A DNA stretch of 46,316 nt, taken from positions 1 through 46,316 of the forward strand of contig ONSQ01000004.1 in assembly GCA_900320465.1 (NCBI GenBank), written 5' to 3'. Origin of the DNA: an uncultured Eubacteriales bacterium (GTDB lineage Bacteria > Bacillota > Clostridia > Oscillospirales > Oscillospiraceae). Shown piece after piece: positions 15,317 through 23,091 of this stretch. The translations under genes were made by a program, and so were the position numbers. The notes beneath the pieces were generated by a model that saw nothing but the letters and a program-made list of their open reading frames with translations, was not told the DNA's origin and made no database searches. Each line of letters opens with the position of its first letter. Within the stretch, counting starts at the first letter, position 1.

Positions 15317-18238
15317 TTATTCGGTTCTCAACGCTTCGACAGGGTCCTTTTTGGCGGCAATCCCGGATGGGATAAGTCCGGCAATCGAGGTCAGGATCAT
15401 GCTGATCAGAACAAGTCCCACAGCCCCCAACGTGGGCAGAGAGGAATTGAGCGAGTAGATCCCTGTGAGATCGTGCACGATCATATTGATCGGGATATTG
15501 AGAAGCACCGTCAGAATGATGCCGATGGCGCCGGCCGTAAAGCCAATGATAACCGTCTCGGCGTTGAACACATGGGACACGTCTCGATTTGAGGCGCCGA
15601 TGGCGCGCAGGATACCGATCTCCTTGGTACGCTCCAGCACGCTGATATAGGTGATGATGCCGATCATGATGGACGACACCACCAGGGAAATAGCCACAAA
15701 GGCAATCAGTACATAGCTGATGACGTTGATGATGGAGGTGATGGAGCTCATCAGAAGAGCCACCAGATCCGTGTACGTGATTTCATCGTCTTTGGATGCT
15801 CTTTCGTTGTAGTGGGTGATGGCCGTTGCGATGGCATCCTTGTCCTCAAAAGTGGAGGCATACAGGTTGATGACGCTGGGACTGTCCAGATCTACATAGC
15901 CCAGCATCTTCAAGGTTTCCTTCTGATTCGTATCCGAATAGACCGGGGGCATGGCGTTGTTGTAGATCCATAGATAATCCTCATCCTCCAGCACCAGGAG
16001 GGCGAAGTCGGCAGCCAGTTCTTCATCACTGAGCTCCCGGTACAGCTTCTCCATCTCCGCTGCGTACTGCTCACGAACCTGGTCCCCCGCCATGCGCTTG
16101 ATATAATCAAAGAGCATATCATCGTCCATATCCGCAAGCATGGAGGCATATTGCGGATAGCTCTCCACGATCTGTTTTTCGATGTCCTCGCGGGTGGTCC
16201 CTTCCAGCTGCTCGTCCACCATTTCCTGGACATATTCGTCACTGGGATGACACATGAAAGCGGTATACACCTCCGCGAGCGTGGCCGTATCTGCCGCATC
16301 GATATAATCACGTGCCGCCTGCTGCTTGCGGTCGTTGGTCAGGGCTTCATCCTCGGTGTCCAGGAATTTCAAACCGCTCAGCACATTGTACTCGTCATCC
16401 ATGAGTTGCTTTTGAACCAGTTCTTTCTGTTCCGCCTCGTGGATGATATGCTCGATGAAAGCGTGGGTGTAGCCAATGGCGCCTGTCATCATGCCGGAGA
16501 CCGCGTCTTTGTTCTGGCGGATGACGCCCACGATCTTCAGCTCGAGCCCGTTATTGTACAGCGTGCGGAGACCCAGCTCTTCCTCGGAAAGGTTTACATA
16601 ACCATTCTCTTCTTCATCGAAGCGATACATGTCCGCGGGAAAAATATAGCGGAAAGACATCTGGCAGATCTCTTCATAGCTCCATCGCTCGACCTTGCTC
16701 TCCACCGTTTCCTGGGCCACAAAGGCCTGCATGTCTTCGGAGATGGAGGCGGTGGATTTCAGGCCCAGCGCATAGAGCACCAGATCGGAAATCTCATTGT
16801 TTTCATTGACGATCAGAACAGCTTCGTCGTACCGCTCCGGCCATTTGCCATAGAGCACGTCGTACTGGTTCTTCAGGAAGGGGCTGATCAGCTCCTCCCC
16901 TTCTCCCGAGAGCATCTCCTGCCAGATATCGATGACGGAATAATAGGAGCCGTAAGTGGCAAAGAACGAGCTGTAATCGCCGCCGTACATGCTGCTCATG
17001 GCAGTCTGCATCAGCTGGATCACGTCCGTTTTGGAGATATTTCCCTCGATATCCTCGGCATAGAGGTTCATATCCAGATCATAGGCGTACTGGATTGAAC
17101 TGAGATGGGCGGTGATCTCGCTTCCCTCTTCCTCGATATACGCCTTGAAGGGTTTGAGGTTGTTGGTCTGCTTGTCCGCCGAAATCATGGAGTTCATGAG
17201 ATCATACATAACGGTGCTGGAGTACACGGCATCCTTGTCATGCAGCCCGCCCTCGCTCTGAGAGCGTACCCCCATGAGCGAGGTCATCATGTTCGTCATG
17301 TCCACACTCTCGGCCTGGATGGTAATGGGATAGCTGGACAGCGTGTCGGCCTGGACCTTATCGATATAATTCTGAATGCCGTTGGACAGAGACATGATGA
17401 GCGCAATGCCGATAATACCAATGCTTCCGGCAAAGGCCGTCAACACCGTGCGCGCCTTTTTGGTCATCAGATTGTTCAGCGACAGCGACAGCGCCGTGAG
17501 GAAGCTCATGGAAGTGTGCTGGCGCTTGGCATTTGTGACAGGGGCGTCCTCGCTGGCAAGGTCCACAGGGTTGGTGTCGCCGACGATCTCGCCGTCCTTA
17601 ATGCGGATGATGCGGCTGGCGTAGCTCTCGGCCAATTCGGGGTTATGCGTCACCATGATGATAAGCTTGTTTTCGGATATCTCCCGGAGCAGATTCATGA
17701 TCTGAACGGAGGTCTCCGAGTCCAGGGCACCAGTGGGCTCATCAGCCAGCAGGATATCGGGATCATTAACCAGAGCACGGGCAATGGCCACGCGCTGCAT
17801 CTGACCGCCGGACATCTGGTTGGGGCGCTTATGGAGCTGATCAGCAAGTCCCACCTTCTCCAGCGCTTCGGTGGCGCGCCGTCTACGTTCGGCCTTGCCT
17901 ACGCCGGAGATCGTCAGCGCCAGTTCCACATTGGCCAGCACGCTCTGATGCGGGATCAGATTATAGGACTGAAATACAAAGCCGATGGAGTGATTACGGT
18001 AGGCGTCCCAATCCGCATCGGTGAAGTTTTTCGTGGATTTTCCGTTTATAATAAGATCGCCCGAGCTGTACTTGTCCAGACCGCCCACAATGTTCAGCAG
18101 CGTCGTTTTGCCGCAGCCGGAATGTCCCAGGATGGCAACAAACTCGCTTTCGCGAAAAGTCAGATTGATGCCTTTGAGCGCATGTACGGCAGCGTCTCCG
18201 CTCAGATAATCCTTTTTAATGTCCTTTAGTTTCAGCAT
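15317..18238 (-). CDS. ABC transporter, ATP-binding domain fused to FtsX-like permease
   Basis: A 973-residue protein of the MacB/LolD type in one chain. The ATG at 18238 is chosen because AAGGG lies about 10 bases upstream; a TTG nine bases earlier sits on top of that site. The ATPase (about 1-225) has Walker A GHSGCGKTT, signature MSGGQMQRVAIARAL and Walker B LLADEPTGALDS. A membrane helix near 265-290 follows (FAGSIGIIGIALIMSL). Next comes a large, mostly extracellular domain of about 500 residues rich in acidic helices. Three helices of the FtsX type lie at the C-terminus. Such transporters act in peptide or antibiotic efflux or envelope signalling rather than uptake. No sensor kinase or regulator is adjacent. 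Confidence 0.9.
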   Translation of the reverse strand: MLKLKDIKKDYLSGDAAVHALKGINLTFRESEFVAILGHSGCGKTTLLNIVGGLDKYSSGDLIINGKSTKNFTDADWDAYRNHSIGFVFQSYNLIPHQSVLANVELALTISGVGKAERRRRATEALEKVGLADQLHKRPNQMSGGQMQRVAIARALVNDPDILLADEPTGALDSETSVQIMNLLREISENKLIIMVTHNPELAESYASRIIRIKDGEIVGDTNPVDLASEDAPVTNAKRQHTSMSFLTALSLSLNNLMTKKARTVLTAFAGSIGIIGIALIMSLSNGIQNYIDKVQADTLSSYPITIQAESVDMTNMMTSLMGVRSQSEGGLHDKDAVYSSTVMYDLMNSMISADKQTNNLKPFKAYIEEEGSEITAHLSSIQYAYDLDMNLYAEDIEGNISKTDVIQLMQTAMSSMYGGDYSSFFATYGSYYSVIDIWQEMLSGEGEELISPFLKNQYDVLYGKWPERYDEAVLIVNENNEISDLVLYALGLKSTASISEDMQAFVAQETVESKVERWSYEEICQMSFRYIFPADMYRFDEEENGYVNLSEEELGLRTLYNNGLELKIVGVIRQNKDAVSGMMTGAIGYTHAFIEHIIHEAEQKELVQKQLMDDEYNVLSGLKFLDTEDEALTNDRKQQAARDYIDAADTATLAEVYTAFMCHPSDEYVQEMVDEQLEGTTREDIEKQIVESYPQYASMLADMDDDMLFDYIKRMAGDQVREQYAAEMEKLYRELSDEELAADFALLVLEDEDYLWIYNNAMPPVYSDTNQKETLKMLGYVDLDSPSVINLYASTFEDKDAIATAITHYNERASKDDEITYTDLVALLMSSITSIINVISYVLIAFVAISLVVSSIMIGIITYISVLERTKEIGILRAIGASNRDVSHVFNAETVIIGFTAGAIGIILTVLLNIPINMIVHDLTGIYSLNSSLPTLGAVGLVLISMILTSIAGLIPSGIAAKKDPVEALRTE

Positions 18239-18259
18239 ACGCTTCAAGCCCTTCTTGTG

Positions 18260-18288
18260 TTGACATCCGGTTCAAACTGCGTTAGAAT
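18260..18288 (+). promoter_or_regulatory. Promoter of tRNA-Arg
   Basis: TTGACA, a 17-base spacer, then TAGAAT, 22 bases before the tRNA 5' end: a near-consensus sigma-A promoter. Confidence 0.8.
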
Positions 18289-18310
18289 ATACAGGCTTTC
18301 CCAGAAACAC

Positions 18311-18387
18311 GCTTCCGTAGCTCAGCAGGATAGAGCGTCCGCCTCCTAAGCGGAAGGCCGGCGGTTCGAATCCGCCCGGGAGTGCCA
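18311..18387 (+). tRNA. tRNA-Arg (anticodon CCT)
   Basis: A complete cloverleaf. The acceptor stem is 18311-18317 with 18377-18383 (two G-T pairs). The D arm has GCTC/GAGC, and the anticodon stem is TCCGC/GCGGA around the loop CTCCTAA, giving anticodon CCT for AGG codons. The T arm is GGCGG-TTCGAAT-CCGCC. The 3' CCA (18385-18387) is encoded. It is a single-gene unit with its own promoter and terminator. Confidence 0.95.
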
Positions 18388-18389
18388 GG

Positions 18390-18421
18390 CCGTCGCAGGC
18401 CATCGTCTGCGGCGGTTTTTT
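18390..18421 (+). terminator. Terminator of tRNA-Arg
   Basis: A 9-base stem with one G-T pair (18390-18398 and 18407-18415) followed by TTTTTT, starting three bases after CCA. Confidence 0.85.
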
Positions 18422-18459
18422 CATTTAACCATATAAATATGAACAATTCATCAAATCGC

Positions 18460-18486
18460 AAAAAGAAGCCGTTTTCGCGGCTTCTT
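18460..18486 (-). terminator. Minus-strand terminator downstream of rnmV
   Basis: A perfect 9-base stem (18463-18471 and 18478-18486) with a T-run on the minus strand. The only minus-strand gene that could use it is rnmV, whose stop codon is 240 bases away. The rnmV transcript would then run antisense across the whole small membrane-protein gene. Confidence 0.65.
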
Positions 18487-18524
18487 ATCCGGTAAAGGCT
18501 GGGTTTTGTGGAAATCATTTTCGC

Positions 18525-18553
18525 TTGAAATGTCCCATTCAATCCGTTAGGAT
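18525..18553 (+). promoter_or_regulatory. Promoter of the 75-residue membrane protein
   Basis: TTGAAA, 17-base spacer, TAGGAT, 18 bases before the ATG at 18572. AGGGTG lies 7 bases before the ATG. Confidence 0.6.
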
Positions 18554-18571
18554 AGCACAGGGTGATTCACG

Positions 18572-18799
18572 ATGAAAAACACGATCGCAAGAATGCTCGC
18601 CATGTGCACGGAATCCTGGTACATATTGTTCCACACCATGCAGGTGGCTGTGGTGATGCTGCTGTGCGCCTTTATGCTTCTGACCGCTGACGCCGGATAT
18701 GAACAGATCAAGCTGGCCGCGGCACTCAGTGAGACACCGCAGGGCCTTCTTCTGATTGCACTGATTGCGTCGGCTCTCCTAGATGAGAAAAGAAGTTGA
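18572..18799 (+). CDS. Small two-helix membrane protein, unknown function
   Basis: A 75-residue protein I do not recognise. It has a positively charged start (MKNTIAR), a hydrophobic segment at about 22-39 (MQVAVVMLLCAFMLLTA) and a second at about 59-69 (LLLIALIASALL), ending DEKRS. Promoter, ribosome site and ATG are all well spaced, which argues that it is a real gene rather than a chance frame. Its last 74 bases overlap the 3' end of rnmV on the opposite strand. A small membrane regulator or a toxin-like peptide are both possible; nothing here decides. Confidence 0.55.
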   Translation: MKNTIARMLAMCTESWYILFHTMQVAVVMLLCAFMLLTADAGYEQIKLAAALSETPQGLLLIALIASALLDEKRS

Positions 18800-19364
18800 A
18801 GAACGCCTCGCGGTTCATGAGCGCGTTGATCACATCCAGAAGGGCGGTGGCGCTGATATGCTCCGGCAGGTCCATGGCGCGGATAAGCTCCGCTCGTTTT
18901 AACGCGCTGCCTTCCCCGCCGGAAAGGCCCAGGCGATACAGGTCCGCCTTGGTCACGCGCTCTCCCCTGCTGGATGTTCCCGCTTCGTCAAATGTGGCGC
19001 CGGCACGCCGCAGAGCCTCCAGCAGCACCTCGGCTCGCATACCTTCCACGCCAAGCTTTCCCTCCCGGGAAGGCCTGGCCTTTCTTTTTTCTTTTCCGTA
19101 AATATCCGGCACATACGCCTGCTTCAGAAACTCCTTCGGCACGCAGGACTTGATGTGATTCCGGATCACAAAGCCGGCACCATCCGGGTCCGTCAGGATA
19201 ATCAGACCGCGTCTCTCGGCCATGGTTCTCAACAGCTTTTGCTTCTGCGCATCGTGGAAGATGCCGAAGCCCTCTGTTTCCAGAATGACTGCGTCTACGA
19301 CCTGGGAGAGGGTGTTTTTGTCATAGCGCCCTTCCACAACGATTACTTCCTTAACGCTTAGCAT
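18726..19364 (-). CDS. rnmV: Ribonuclease M5
   Basis: A 212-residue Toprim nuclease that matures the 5S rRNA 5' and 3' ends. VVEGRYDKN (about 9-17) carries the Toprim Glu, and LTDPDGAG (57-64) the paired Asp residues. GKLGVEGM and a C-terminal helical domain follow. RNase M5 is normally about 180-190 residues. Here a 20-25-residue polar tail after FFNFFSH lies exactly where the gene overlaps the small membrane-protein gene. The ATG has GGAGG upstream inside holA and overlaps the holA end by 14 bases. Confidence 0.9.
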   Translation of the reverse strand: MLSVKEVIVVEGRYDKNTLSQVVDAVILETEGFGIFHDAQKQKLLRTMAERRGLIILTDPDGAGFVIRNHIKSCVPKEFLKQAYVPDIYGKEKRKARPSREGKLGVEGMRAEVLLEALRRAGATFDEAGTSSRGERVTKADLYRLGLSGGEGSALKRAELIRAMDLPEHISATALLDVINALMNREAFFNFFSHLGEPTQSVQSEEGPAVSH

Positions 19365-20400
19365 TCGTTGCCTCCGCGGCGATGGCCAGTACGGTGTTTT
19401 TCAGGATCTCCCGGGCGTCGCCTCCGCTGCTTTTCATCTGGAGGTCGGCCTCGGCGCACAAGGCAACCGCGTGCTGCAGTTGCGTCCGGCTGTATCCCCG
19501 GGCGGAATTGAGCAGCTTGTTGGCCAGAAAATCATACTTGACGCCGCAGCATTCCATCACGTATTTCGCCCCGAGATTCTGCTCAATGGCAAGACGCGCG
19601 CCGTACAGTTTGCGCATCTGCGCGCCCAGTACGGCCAGAAGGAAAATAGGCTCATATTCGTTCTCGGCCAGCAGCTCGGCAAGGGTATTCATGGCGGCGC
19701 TGTATTGCCGCTGGGCCAGAAGGTCTGTCAGGGAGAATACCTGGGCCTCCGGGATATGATGCGCAACCGCCTCAACCTCTGCCACGCCGACCTTTTCTCC
19801 GGCAGTGTAAGCGGCGATTTTGTCGATTTCCGGAATCAGGCGATTCATCAGATCGCCGCTAATGAAAATCAAGCGCTGAGACGCCTCAAAGTCGATCCGC
19901 TTTCCGTGAGCTGCGAAGCGACGGGCTATCCAGTCGATCAGTGCACCCTGGCCCTGCTGGGTGAATTTCAGTTCACTGCCCTTTTCGCGCAGACACTTAA
20001 CCAGCTTCAGACGCCCGTCGGGCTCATACTCCGCGCCCTGCACAAAGCAGACCGTGCAGTAGTCCGGCAGATCCGACAGGATATCGACCACGGCAGGAGC
20101 GTCCTTCAGCTTGTTGATATCCACATCGCGCAGCTCAACAAAGCTTCTGTCCGCCAGAAAAGGCAATGCATCCACTGCCTGGCGGAATGACTCCGACGAG
20201 AGATCGGGGCCGTCAAAGCGCTTGTAGTTGAAGCCACCCTCCCCTTCCGGCAGGCAGATATCCCGCAGAGTCTTCAGATACTGCTCACGCAGATAATCCT
20301 CCTTGCCCCAGAGCAGATAAAGATTATGCGGCCCCTCGGTGCGAAGCTTCTGGATCTCCTGTCTGAAATGCAGTTTTGTTTCTTCTTTTCCTTTAGCCAT
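19351..20400 (-). CDS. holA: DNA polymerase III delta subunit
   Basis: A 349-residue clamp-loader subunit that opens the beta clamp on DNA. The start at 20400 (MAKGKEE) is chosen for family length; it overlaps the comEC stop by eight bases, with GTGGAG upstream. The N-terminal block LYLLWGKEDYLREQYL matches HolA, followed by the AAA-like fold (FLADRSFVELRDVD, VQGAEYEPDGRLKLVKCL) and the C-terminal collar. The order comEC-holA is common in Firmicutes. Confidence 0.93.
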   Translation of the reverse strand: MAKGKEETKLHFRQEIQKLRTEGPHNLYLLWGKEDYLREQYLKTLRDICLPEGEGGFNYKRFDGPDLSSESFRQAVDALPFLADRSFVELRDVDINKLKDAPAVVDILSDLPDYCTVCFVQGAEYEPDGRLKLVKCLREKGSELKFTQQGQGALIDWIARRFAAHGKRIDFEASQRLIFISGDLMNRLIPEIDKIAAYTAGEKVGVAEVEAVAHHIPEAQVFSLTDLLAQRQYSAAMNTLAELLAENEYEPIFLLAVLGAQMRKLYGARLAIEQNLGAKYVMECCGVKYDFLANKLLNSARGYSRTQLQHAVALCAEADLQMKSSGGDAREILKNTVLAIAAEATNAKR

Positions 20401-22660
20401 GAATACGAATCTCCACGTTACCGTCGGTGTCGGTCCTGTACACAGTATAACCGAAGGCGGCAAGACGTTCAAGGGTTTCCTCAGCCGGAAGACCATAGGT
20501 GTTTTTGCCGACGCTCAAGACCGCTTTCCTGCCGCCAATGGAAGCGAGGTATTCTTCGCAGCTTGCGGTTTTCGAGCCGTGATGTCCAACGACGAGGATT
20601 TCGATTTGAGAGAGGTCAAGCGTGTCCACAAGCGCCTTTTCGCGTGACGACGGCGCGTCACCGGTGGTGATGAGATCATAGTTTCCTACCGACAGCAGAA
20701 CAGGCATACAGCGCTCATTCCCGTCCCCTGTGTCCCCCGGCTGCAGCAGCATTGCCCGGATATCATCGAAGCGCTCCCAGCGGTCATTCTCGATCCACTC
20801 AACCGGAATATCGTGCTCCAGCGCGCAGCGCAGAATTCCTGGCAATTGCGTATCCGCGTCCGCAAGATTGGCAGGCAACACCAGCTTGCGGATGCTGTAC
20901 AGGTTTGCAAGGCGCTCGAAGCCGTTCACATGGTCTTCATGCAGATGGGTGAAGATCACAGCTTCGATCTGCCTGACGCCGCGTTGTTTCAAATAGGCCG
21001 CTGCATTGTCTCCCGCCTGATACTCGCCAAAGCTCGTACTGCCGCAGTCGACAACAACGGCATTCTGCCCGCTGACCGCGCAGACACACTGCCCCTGTCC
21101 CACATCAACCACTGTGAAAAAGCCCTCAGCGGTGGAGTTGTACAGCAACAGTCCTCCCTGAGACAGAAGCAGTGATACGATCCAGACCGCAAGCGGAACA
21201 ATGATCTTCTCTTTTGTGTTTCGATGCAGGGCAAAAACCAGTAGCAGACTCAGATAAACCAGTCCCGTCAGAGAAAGGACAAGCCAGGTCGGCTCATACA
21301 GAGCGGCAAAGGAGATGGAGCTGATACGTCGGCATACCGCGAAGAGATAACGAACCGGCCAGGACAGAAGCGCTCCCGCGGCAGACCCAACGACCGGAAA
21401 GAGCGAGAGCAGGCAGCACAGATAGCCCCCTGCAAAGCACAGCTGCACGACAGGCAGACATAGCAGGTTTGTCAGCGGCGAGAAGATCGCCATATAGCCA
21501 AAGGTCAGTGCCGTGATCGGGAGCGAGAATACCATCACGCTCAGCGAGCAGGCTGCGCTTCCGATGAGAAAGCGCATGATCTTCTCTGCTTTTGTCTCTT
21601 CAAAGGGACGCATCAGCCGCTCTTCAATCCGCTCGGCAAAAAGGACGATACCCAACATGGCAGCAAAGGAAAGCTGCAGACTTGTACTGGCTATGGCAAA
21701 GGGGTTGAGCAGCAGCAAAAAGGCCAGAGCCGCCGAAAGCGAGGTTATGGGATCGTTTTCCCGTCCAAAGAGCGGCGCGATCAGCAGCATCGTCTGCATA
21801 AAGGCAGCGCGTACAGCAGACGGGGAAAAGCCCGTGATCAGCACAAAACACCAGAAAAGGATCATGCAGCCGATCGCATTGCGTCTGCTCTTGCCCAGCA
21901 GCATCTGCAGCAGGGCGACAAGGCAGCTGACGTGCATGCCCGATACGGCCACGACATGCATAAGGCCCGCGCGGCTCAGGACTACATACAGAGCGTCATT
22001 GCGATACAGTTCCGTCTTATTTCCGACAAGAAGCGCTTTCATAAACGGCGCCGTATCTTTGGGAAACACGCCCTCTACGCACGAACAGATGATGCGGGAC
22101 GCCCTGGCGGCAAGGGACGCAAGGGTATGGCTGGAGCCAAGGCGCAGCATGGCCCCCTTCACATTGGCGCGCAGATAGATGTTCCTGGCAGTGTAGCGGT
22201 CTGTACGGTCGCCATAGCGCTGATCCGCCGAAGTGAGCTTGGCGCGTACCGCGATCAGATCTCCGCCGTGATATCCGTCCAGCGCATCACCGGAGGCGTA
22301 CAGAATTGTTTGCAGACGCGGAAGCTCGTCCTGATAGAGCTGCGCCTCCACGCTGGAATAGCTGTCATACCTGGTCGGCTCTTCCAGGAGGCGAAAGCGA
22401 AAAACGTCCTCCCGTCCGGAGAGCGCATGGGCCTGCTCCACCGTCCTGTCATAATGAAAAGCAAAAACTGTGAATCCGATCGCGGCGCACAGAAGGCTGA
22501 TTACCAGACCGCGCAGACTTTTAAGCCGGACACCCAGAACAAGGGCCCCGGCAAAAGCGCAGATAACCGCTGCATATATGATCGTCGCGCGCGTCAGGAT
22601 GTAGTTTGCTACCAGGATCGCCGCGGCGAAGGAAAAAGCGCCGATGGCCAGCTTTCTCAT
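20393..22660 (-). CDS. comEC: DNA uptake channel protein ComEC/Rec2
   Basis: A 755-residue polytopic membrane protein that carries single-stranded DNA across the membrane in natural transformation. The N-terminal helices (about 1-70) are followed by an outer domain, then the Competence domain with MHVVAVSGMHVSCLVALL and SPSAVRAAFMQTM. The C-terminal metallo-beta-lactamase domain has VVDVGQGQ, THLHEDHVNG (metal site) and VVGHHGSK. All three parts are intact. No other com genes are in the window, so competence itself is not shown. GAGGG precedes the ATG. Confidence 0.93.
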   Translation of the reverse strand: MRKLAIGAFSFAAAILVANYILTRATIIYAAVICAFAGALVLGVRLKSLRGLVISLLCAAIGFTVFAFHYDRTVEQAHALSGREDVFRFRLLEEPTRYDSYSSVEAQLYQDELPRLQTILYASGDALDGYHGGDLIAVRAKLTSADQRYGDRTDRYTARNIYLRANVKGAMLRLGSSHTLASLAARASRIICSCVEGVFPKDTAPFMKALLVGNKTELYRNDALYVVLSRAGLMHVVAVSGMHVSCLVALLQMLLGKSRRNAIGCMILFWCFVLITGFSPSAVRAAFMQTMLLIAPLFGRENDPITSLSAALAFLLLLNPFAIASTSLQLSFAAMLGIVLFAERIEERLMRPFEETKAEKIMRFLIGSAACSLSVMVFSLPITALTFGYMAIFSPLTNLLCLPVVQLCFAGGYLCCLLSLFPVVGSAAGALLSWPVRYLFAVCRRISSISFAALYEPTWLVLSLTGLVYLSLLLVFALHRNTKEKIIVPLAVWIVSLLLSQGGLLLYNSTAEGFFTVVDVGQGQCVCAVSGQNAVVVDCGSTSFGEYQAGDNAAAYLKQRGVRQIEAVIFTHLHEDHVNGFERLANLYSIRKLVLPANLADADTQLPGILRCALEHDIPVEWIENDRWERFDDIRAMLLQPGDTGDGNERCMPVLLSVGNYDLITTGDAPSSREKALVDTLDLSQIEILVVGHHGSKTASCEEYLASIGGRKAVLSVGKNTYGLPAEETLERLAAFGYTVYRTDTDGNVEIRIHG

Positions 22661-22681
22661 ACGCTACCCTCAAAAGACGCG

Positions 22682-22719
22682 CAAAGATCCGCATATGACC
22701 ATCGTCATGCGGATCTTTG
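22682..22719 (-). terminator. Hairpin between the HIT gene and comEC, possible weak terminator
   Basis: A 13-base perfect inverted repeat (22682-22694 and 22707-22719) with a 12-base loop and only a broken T-tract on the minus strand. It may attenuate transcription from alaS into comEC. Confidence 0.45.
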
Positions 22720-22730
22720 GCAGAATGTGT

Positions 22731-23075
22731 TTAGATCAGCTTCTCGCCGAGCTTCGTACCGCCGATAAGGTGGAAGTGCAGATGCATGACGCTCTGTCCG
22801 CCATCCTCGCCGCAGTTGTTGATCACGCGGAAACCGCCCTCCAGGCCTTCGGCACGGGCGATCTTCTCAATGGCTTCAAAGCACTTGGCAACATACATCG
22901 AATTCTGCTCGGTAAGAGCAAGCGCGCTGGGGATATGGACCTTGGGGACCACAAGAACATGCACAGGCGCAACAGGGTTGATATCCCGGAAGGCATACAC
23001 ATACTCATCCTCATAGACCTTGGTGCTGGGGATCTCTCCGGCCATAATAGCGCAGAAAAGGCAATCGTTCAGCAT
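22731..23075 (-). CDS. HIT-family nucleotide-binding protein (Hint type)
   Basis: A 114-residue cytoplasmic hydrolase of nucleoside phosphoramidates or dinucleotides. The catalytic motif MHLHFHLIGG (H-x-H-x-H) lies near residues 96-105. The N-terminal CLFCAI plus GEIPSTKVYED match bacterial Hint. The ATG at 23075 follows CAGGAGG. It starts 16 bases after alaS and is probably co-transcribed with it under T-box control. The physiological substrate is unknown, although Hint proteins can hydrolyse aminoacyl-adenylates, which would suit a position beside a tRNA synthetase. Confidence 0.92.
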   Translation of the reverse strand: MLNDCLFCAIMAGEIPSTKVYEDEYVYAFRDINPVAPVHVLVVPKVHIPSALALTEQNSMYVAKCFEAIEKIARAEGLEGGFRVINNCGEDGGQSVMHLHFHLIGGTKLGEKLI

Positions 23076-23091
23076 GATACTGTCCTCCTGT

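Noticed and set aside
20393-22660. A competence gene cluster
   Set aside because: comEC stands with holA and rnmV in a housekeeping run; comEA, comGA and others are absent here.
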